64,000 nt of DNA, from positions 2,236,474-2,300,473 of the forward strand of contig OX155976.1 in NCBI GenBank assembly GCA_944548615.1, given 5' to 3'. Origin of the DNA: Micropterix aruncella (taxonomy: Eukaryota > Arthropoda > Insecta > Lepidoptera > Micropterigidae). Below the pieces are notes generated by a model. It was not told the origin of the DNA and did no database searches. It saw only the letters and a list, made by a program, of their open reading frames with translations. Each line of letters opens with the position of its first letter. Position 1 is the stretch's first letter. Positions 59,701 to 64,000 of the stretch are shown piece by piece. A program made the position numbers and the translations under genes.

Positions 59701-62700
59701 TAATAGGATGCTATTATATTGCAGATCAAAGGTGGCACATTATACCATTCAAGCGCCTTTAATAGTAATTCGTGGCGCACCGAACCAAAGGCATTTTCAA
59801 AATCCAACCACGTGGCAGTTATTTGTCTCTCGTTCTTTCTTGCATCTTTAAGGCATTCAGTTAGCAAGGAATTATGTTCTAGACATCCTGAAACTCTTGG
59901 GAGAAAACCTTTCTGATATTTTTTCGGTAAATAGTCATTGGTACACATGTGTTTGAGTAATCTGGCTTGTATAATGGAGAAGAATATTTTGGAAATTGTG
60001 TTTGTAAGGGCTATAGGTCTAATATCCTTGGGATCAGTAACTTCTTTTGTTTTAGGTATAAGAACAAACTTGGCTTTACCTAGGCAATCTGGCACATCTC
60101 TGTTTGTCCATATTCTTTTGAAGATGTTCAACATATGTTTACGCACTGATGGACATTTTTTGTAAACGATATATGGTATGCCATCTGGCCCTGGGGCGGA
60201 ACTATTTGGTTTCCTTTTTATGTGACATTCCAGCTCCTCCATTGTTGGTGAATCAGTATCGAATGCTAGAACAGGTTCTTTTGGCTTCGGAGCTGGTGGA
60301 TCCCTGTAAGTTATATGTTCCTCCGGGGCGGTATATGTGGACTTAAAATAGTTGAACACCTCATCTGAGTTTATCTTGATTATACCCTGTTCCTCTTTGA
60401 AAGCTTTTTTGGTGAAAGCGAAGGGATTCTTTTCAAAAGCTGCTATATTCTGGGATTTCCGAAACTCATTTTCAGCCTCCATAATTTGCTCAGATACTTT
60501 CTGGATGAGTTTCAGAATGGATCTGATCGCTTTGGCTAGCTGGTGGCATAGGTTTCTATCTCCTGATGCTTTAGCCTTTCTTAGCTGCTTTTTCAACTCT
60601 CTCTTCCTTCTCCTAAGCTTAGCTTTGAAACCGTTTTCTCTCTTCAACGGGTTGTGGTGATCACGAACAGGGTACAGTTCGGAGAAGTAATTGTGGATTG
60701 TTTCTTGGAAGTTAATGTGTGCCTTACGGCCCGTAAGAAATTCGCGAGTCTCAAAAAAAAGATGGCGTTTCAGAAAAAAAACGATTACTCCGAAACTGTC
60801 ACACCGATCGTCTAAAAAAGACCTGTTTTATGTTCCTATTGAAATTTGCTATTAGATATTTGTAACGTCGTTATGTAAAGCAATAAAGATTATTCATAAT
60901 TATTAGTCGATTAAATAATCCATAATTAGCGGTCGGCCTCGCCTGGCCATTTCGGGCCGTCTGGGGTTCGACGGTAAATATCAATTCTGGACGTTTCGGG
61001 CCGTCTGGTACGCGAGGGGTTAAGGATGGCAGTTAGTGAAATCTTAAGAAGTAGGAGATAGGCTAGGTATGATCGAGTCATTTATTAAATTAATGGAATC
61101 ATAAAATATATCTAATCCTTTACATGATTTATCAAAAAACGCGACACATTGTTAAACAAGATACTAATATGAGACAAGCTATAAACCCTCATAAGAGATT
61201 CACTGCCACTCTTCGTTTCTTAGCATCGGAAATGAAATCTGACTTCTATAATATCTAATTCAATTTTATAAATAATATCTAAATAAAATTGGAATATTTT
61301 ATCTAAATAAAATCTTCTACAGCTTTTTGTCGATACTGTTTATTTTTTAAATTTTTGTCGGTTATTTTCCATAAACATTCTGAATTTCTATATTTTTCGA
61401 TGAAATCTATCATTATGACAAGTCCGACACCGCCATGATGACGTGACGTCGAATTGTAGATTGCGCACTCACGGTCAGTTTGGCGCGACGCGCCAGTTGG
61501 ATTATGGTAGCCACGGAAAATATTCGTGGCGCGTCGTCAGTTAAAACTCTGGAGTGACGATTCGACATTCACGATCAAATTTTGGATGCACGCCAGTTCA
61601 ACTGACGCGAAAAACTGACCGTAAAAGCCCAGCTTTAGTGATAAAATAATGTAGTGACTAATGTAGTAATATAGAATTATCCCTGTGTCTATTATTATTA
61701 TTTACTTTTTATTTCTCATAATTATTATCACATTATTTTATTGCCATTTATAACCTTGATTAACTCTGGCATTTTCTTGACAATTCATTAAATAATTATT
61801 TTACATTAAAATAAGGATATTTTGACTATTTTTGATGTTTTTTAATATATTTTAAATTATTTGCTTATTACTGAAGATTGCTTATACTTATTACAACAAA
61901 TTGGGAAAATCCAACAAAATCACCCTAATGTGGATACCGGGTCACCAAGGCATACCCGGAAACGAAGAGGCCGATAGACTGGCAAAACTGGGCACACTGG
62001 ATTGCCCAGTGGAGCCAGCTGTAGGGGTCCCCTTCGCTACAGGTAAGAAAATCATCAGGGACTGCTTGGAGCAGGAACATCGGGCTTCCTGGAAACAGAG
62101 TCAGGGATGTCGCCAGGCAAAAGCCACGATGGAGCAACCACTACAGAAGAAAACCAAGGCCCTACTTGACATGAGCAAGAAGAACCTTAGAACCACTATC
62201 GGTCTCCTCACCGGACACACGACCCTTAGAGCTCATCTATTCAACCTTGGCTTGACTGAGAGCAAGGATTGCCGAATATGTGGCGAGGAACCTGAAGACA
62301 GCATACACATTGTTGGCCGCTGTACAGGGCTCGCCGCCAAAAGACACAGTTTACTGGGACGAGCCTTTCTCGAACCCAGCGATCTGCCCAACTTGAAGGT
62401 CAGTGACCTACTTAGTCTGGTAAGAAGTACCGGGCTACTAGCTGACAATTGACCTAATCACACAGTGGGTAGTTACAAAAGACCTTACAGATCTAGGTGA
62501 CATCAAGGGCTGGAAACAAGCCCCCCACTCCAACTACTACTACTACTACTGAAGATTGATATTTTTTTATGACATTTTGTTTTGAATTTAAAGTAGGCTA
62601 CTAAGGGTAATTTTATTAAGTACGATGATGTTAAAAGAAATTCTAAAATATTAACGATGAAAATAAATTGTAGAGCAGGCGGCCGCCTAGTTATGTCTTG

Positions 62701-62888
62701 ACTATTAAAAATTGTAAAAAATGTAAATCGAAAATGAATAAATGAATATAACGAATATGAATGTGTTGATGATTAAATAAAACAAAAAAAAATGTAATAC
62801 GGGATACTCACTTCCTCTGGGTCCAAAAAACTTGACGCAAAACTCGTTCAATCCGCCTAGTATGGTCACCTCATGCTTACTTTCAATG
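50545..62888 (-). CDS. UBE2H: UBE2H-like ubiquitin-conjugating enzyme E2, 4 visible exons
   Basis: Join (minus) of 62888-62812, 57065-56898, 54014-53886 and 50768-50545: 598 nt, i.e. 198 residues plus stop after one leading split-codon base. All junctions are GT-AG in phase. It carries ubiquitin as a thioester on the active-site cysteine and passes it to substrates with E3 ligases; UBE2H is the E2 of the CTLH (GID) complex in animals and yeast. Visible are [28 protein letters not shown], the HPN motif, [17 protein letters not shown] (catalytic Cys, codon 56937-56935) and the acidic end [16 protein letters not shown]. The first exon (N-terminal ~18 residues) is not found and probably lies past 64000. 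An Ala/Gly-rich insertion lengthens the tail. Confidence 0.92.
50946..51559 (-). pseudogene. CR1-like LINE copy, left arm of inverted pair
   Basis: The minus strand encodes [59 protein letters not shown] and the end [14 protein letters not shown], with the ATA-repeat tail at 50938-50960. The frame is open through the copy. It meets the opposite copy head to head at 51559/51560. Confidence 0.88.
51560..52005 (+). pseudogene. CR1-like LINE copy, right arm of inverted pair
   Basis: It encodes [20 protein letters not shown] through [14 protein letters not shown] (51560-51937), then the 3' UTR and ATA tail. It is nearly identical in reverse complement to the left copy over ~430 bp. It lies in UBE2H intron 4. 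Confidence 0.88.
52006..52584. other. UBE2H intron, no feature recognised
   Basis: AT-rich intron sequence with no ORF of note and no recognised repeat. Confidence 0.45.
52585..52770 (-). repeat. Unclassified ~660-bp repeat, partial copy 3
   Basis: Reverse-oriented fragment (caattggaagtaagggcgtg ... acgactaatcgttaaaactt). It matches one quarter of the unit and lies ~240 bp from an opposite-oriented longer copy. Confidence 0.6.
53013..53655 (+). repeat. Unclassified ~660-bp repeat, copy 4
   Basis: From cgactacaacgggcgaaccc to ggccaactccaacagggccc, in the same orientation as copies 1 and 2. Small deletions and substitutions throughout. The ORFs in it are shadows of GC-rich sequence. The 52771-53012 interval between copies shows no gene. 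Confidence 0.6.
53886..54014 (-). CDS. UBE2H: UBE2H exon (third visible)
   Basis: The acceptor tgtttcag ends at 54015 and the donor gtaggt follows 53886. The exon encodes [19 protein letters not shown] and [20 protein letters not shown], followed by KVS; the split Asp codons join both neighbours. It matches UBE2H almost residue for residue. It is too short to stand out as an ORF. Confidence 0.93.
54101..54414 (-). mobile_element. TTAA-flanked miniature element
   Basis: TTAA+CCCCTTGAGTATGATACGAC ... tccaaGGG+TTAA, reverse orientation, nearly identical to 39527-39837. It lies only ~85 bp upstream of the UBE2H exon acceptor. Confidence 0.82.
54592..54925 (+). mobile_element. RLE retrotransposon copy D, internal fragment
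   Basis: It encodes [40 protein letters not shown] and [18 protein letters not shown], then breaks. It is more diverged from copy A than copy C is. It lacks a 3' UTR, so it is a deletion remnant and not a normal 5'-truncated insertion. Confidence 0.75.
55080..55580. mobile_element. hAT-like tip and a TIR miniature element
   Basis: cagggttggcaaaaacccgg at about 55080 resembles a hAT terminus without a visible partner. From about 55356 to 55575, tatcggacgcatccgtaggc...gcggcttatggacgc and its inverted counterpart (taagccgcagcttacg..acgtccgata) form ~40-bp imperfect TIRs, perhaps of PIF/Harbinger or similar type. Confidence 0.4.
55877..56518 (-). repeat. Unclassified ~660-bp repeat, copy 5
   Basis: Reverse orientation, from the ctgagttggccacgaagacc end to the gctgtagtcgacaatcc end, near full length. 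It is the most complete antisense copy. 55581-55876 shows no gene. Confidence 0.6.
56898..57065 (-). CDS. UBE2H: UBE2H exon with catalytic cysteine
   Basis: The acceptor ctgttgtttcag ends at 57066 and the donor gtaagg follows 56898. The exon encodes [40 protein letters not shown] and [18 protein letters not shown] and the active Cys (codon 56937-56935) are intact. The split Thr codon A|CG joins the upstream exon. Confidence 0.95.
57650..60745 (-). mobile_element. RLE retrotransposon, second family (copy F), 5'-truncated
   Basis: Minus-strand R2/R4/Hero-supergroup element lacking the N-terminal zinc finger. The host element's sequence runs directly into codons for [18 protein letters not shown], homologous to [12 protein letters not shown] of family A. 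The 3' UTR runs from 57791 to about 57650-57710. Clearly diverged from family A throughout, so it is a distinct lineage. Confidence 0.82.
57792..60745 (-). CDS. RLE retrotransposon polyprotein, family F (RT-CCHC-endonuclease)
   Basis: Open frame to the stop at 57792-57794; there is no ATG near the 5' end (a TTG at 60647 is only a computed start), consistent with 5' truncation. RT blocks are [49 protein letters not shown] and the catalytic [28 protein letters not shown] is a CX2CX8HX4C knuckle. The endonuclease has [10 protein letters not shown]...[15 protein letters not shown] with PD, E and K present. The tail is [17 protein letters not shown]. About 980 codons without a stop implies recent activity of the lineage. 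Confidence 0.85.
61881..62546 (+). pseudogene. I-group LINE 3' fragment (RNase H end + CCHC)
   Basis: [20 protein letters not shown] is the RNase H carboxy part. [17 protein letters not shown] and [18 protein letters not shown] follow, with the stop at 62450-62452. It ends in a (TAC)n tail. The target duplication tactgaagattg lies at 61869-61880 and 62547-62558. It is related to but distinct from 42362-44694. It sits in the first visible UBE2H intron, antisense to the gene. Confidence 0.9.
62812..62888 (-). CDS. UBE2H: UBE2H exon (first visible)
   Basis: The acceptor ttactaaacgcag ends at 62889 and the donor gtgagt starts at 62811. The exon encodes [16 protein letters not shown] and CVKFFGPRG, preceded by one base of a split codon (probably Leu). 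It matches UBE2H residues ~19-43. No upstream exon was found to 64000. Confidence 0.92.
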
Positions 62889-62998
62889 CTGCGTTTAGTA
62901 AATGTTAAGGAAGATTTTTTTAAAATAAGAAATAGTAGATGAAATAAATACGTAAACATACACATTGGTGCGATTGAAAATGGTAAACGGGAGATCAA

Positions 62999-63156
62999 GC
63001 ATCAGAATGAGTTAACCTGACAAACGGAATTCAACAAGGAACAGTTGTATGCCCGCTTTTCTTTTCGCTCTCTCTTTCGATAACCTTCCAATCGACCTTA
63101 AGGACGTATTCATTTTTAATTTTACTAACTAAATACCACATTTTATCAGATTGTAA
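62999..63156. other. No recognisable feature
   Basis: UBE2H intron sequence with no gene or repeat identified. The same holds for 63830-64000. Confidence 0.4.
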
Positions 63157-63829
63157 TTAACCCTTCGAGTAGCGGCATAATTTCATGGCAGACCACGGCA
63201 ATTTATTGGAATTTCTTGCAATATTGCCACGCTCAATAAAAAGTACTATAACTATGGAATTACTATAGCAATCATAAAAAGAATAACTGTGCAATGGTCG
63301 CATTGAAATTTCGTATATAGAATATTGAAATCTCATTTTGTAAAACAATTAGATAATTATGAATAAATATGAGAAAATCGAAAAAGTGAAAAAAACTCGG
63401 CATTTCTAACTTGTACTTGTCTTACGGAGAAATACGGAACCCTATTTAGAAATTGTAAATACTATCGTGATCTTTATTAGATTCTCTATCAAACGTAATA
63501 TTTCATTTTGCTTCTTTACATACAAAAAAATCTAGATATTAACTCATAAACCCAATGAAAATTTTGATGATTTCTCGAAAAAATAAATGATGATGTTTGA
63601 CAATGGAATTTTACCAGAAATATCTGCGAATGACGAGCGAAATTGTTCTAGCGGCCGTCTATGTATCTATGGTAATAACGAGATATTTGGAATGGATTTA
63701 AGGATGTGTTCGAATTGGAAAATAATATTACTGTGCGCTCCGGGAGCAAGCCACCAATATTGGTCGTTACGTAGTCAAAGGTGTTCTGATGTGCAACCAA
63801 ATTTGGTCGTTACGTAGCCGAAGGGTTAA
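63157..63829 (+). mobile_element. TTAA-flanked element, longer member (~670 bp)
   Basis: TTAA+CCCTTCGAGTA ... gccgaaGGG+TTAA. The left ~260 bp follow the miniature family core (agcaatcataaaaagaataa, cgcattgaaatttcg, ttagataattatgaataaat). The rest is family-specific interior with no coding sequence. It may be closer to the parental element than the ~310-bp copies. Confidence 0.72.
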
Positions 63830-64000
63830 GGACCGTTTTCTCAAAGCGTTATGAAGCTTTTTCAAAAGTTACATTTTAACAGTTTTGTGTATGTACTTTA
63901 TAATGGCAAGTTCTCCATTCATCATTAGTTCGGCTACAATTTATAACATGTGTGCATATAATGTTGACGTTGCTCGCAAAGTGAATATTTTATATATTTT

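Larger units (their letters stand above)
57636..61019. mobile_element. TTAA-flanked element interrupted by RLE family F
   Basis: The ends cttaacccctcgcg (57631-57644) and cgcgaggggttaa (61011-61023) are inverted, with TTAA at 57632-57635 and 61020-61023. The right arm keeps the family core in degenerate form (ccgatcgtctaaaaaagacc, attgaaatttgc). The RLE retrotransposon occupies most of the interior. Confidence 0.7.
57176..61634. mobile_element. TTA-flanked TIR element (PIF/Harbinger-like) hosting nested insertions
   Basis: The ends AGCTGGGCATTGACGGTCAG and ...ctgaccgtaaaagcccagct are inverted (with tttttcgcgtcag continuing both). They are flanked by TTA at 57173-57175 and 61635-61637. A 3-bp TTA/TWA duplication is typical of PIF/Harbinger. 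No transposase is recognised. It contains the TTAA element with the RLE insertion. Confidence 0.6.

Noticed and set aside
60645..60647. Start of family F protein at the TTG here
   Set aside because: Homology to family A continues about 30 codons upstream and there is no ATG; the element is 5'-truncated and has no own start.
63000..64000. First coding exon of UBE2H
   Set aside because: I searched the minus strand for the N-terminal residues with a donor in the right phase and found none; it is probably outside the window.

Overview
The window is eukaryotic genomic DNA, AT-rich, with short exons, long introns and a very heavy load of transposable elements. It comes from an insect, and Lepidoptera is my best guess. 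That guess rests on Helitrons that start TCTATACTAATATTATAAA, abundant TTAA-flanked miniature elements, CR1-, RTE- and I-like LINEs and a tRNA-derived SINE. No bacterial gene organisation, CRISPR array or rRNA gene is present.

Two host genes can be reconstructed exon by exon, although no long ORF reveals them. On the + strand, seven exons between 895 and 33423 (993 coding nt, all phases compatible, stop at 33421-33423) encode the C-terminal cytoplasmic part of an SLC12A9-type cation-chloride cotransporter family protein. On the - strand, four exons between 62888 and 50545 encode a UBE2H-type ubiquitin-conjugating enzyme; its first exon is not visible and probably lies beyond 64000. The two genes are convergent. 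The 17 kb between their 3' ends (33424-50544) holds almost only mobile elements.

Elements by region: 1-8.6 kb, hAT remnants, CR1/L2-type and Jockey-type LINE fragments and two copies of an unclassified ~660-bp repeat. 8.9-15.2 kb, a nearly complete retrotransposon with a restriction-like endonuclease (RLE) of the R2/R4/Hero supergroup, inserted inside a CR1 copy, followed by a second CR1 copy, a piggyBac transposase tail and a short RLE copy. 15.6-24.6 kb, Helitrons, a ~410-bp inverted-repeat family, a second long RLE copy inserted in a hAT-type miniature element, TTAA elements, an RTE fragment and a 32-bp minisatellite. 24-33 kb, a TIR element inserted in CR1, LINE tails touching SLC12A9 splice sites, a hAT miniature element and a Tc1-like transposon containing another miniature element. 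34-42 kb, a mariner fragment, a nearly intact pogo-like transposon, a deleted hAT element, a SINE and a Helitron. 42-49 kb, an I-like LINE with RNase H nested in an inverted-repeat element whose empty counterpart lies at 17.4 kb. 50-64 kb, UBE2H and its introns, with an inverted CR1 pair and a three-layer nest (TTA-flanked element, then TTAA-flanked element, then a second RLE retrotransposon family).

The most distinctive content is the RLE retrotransposon group. Two diverged families are present, one with two copies about 99% alike by eye, and all copies sit in dispersed repeats rather than in 28S rDNA. Clade assignments, copy boundaries and similarity statements were made by eye from the sequence and from knowledge of the families. 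No alignment or database search was run.
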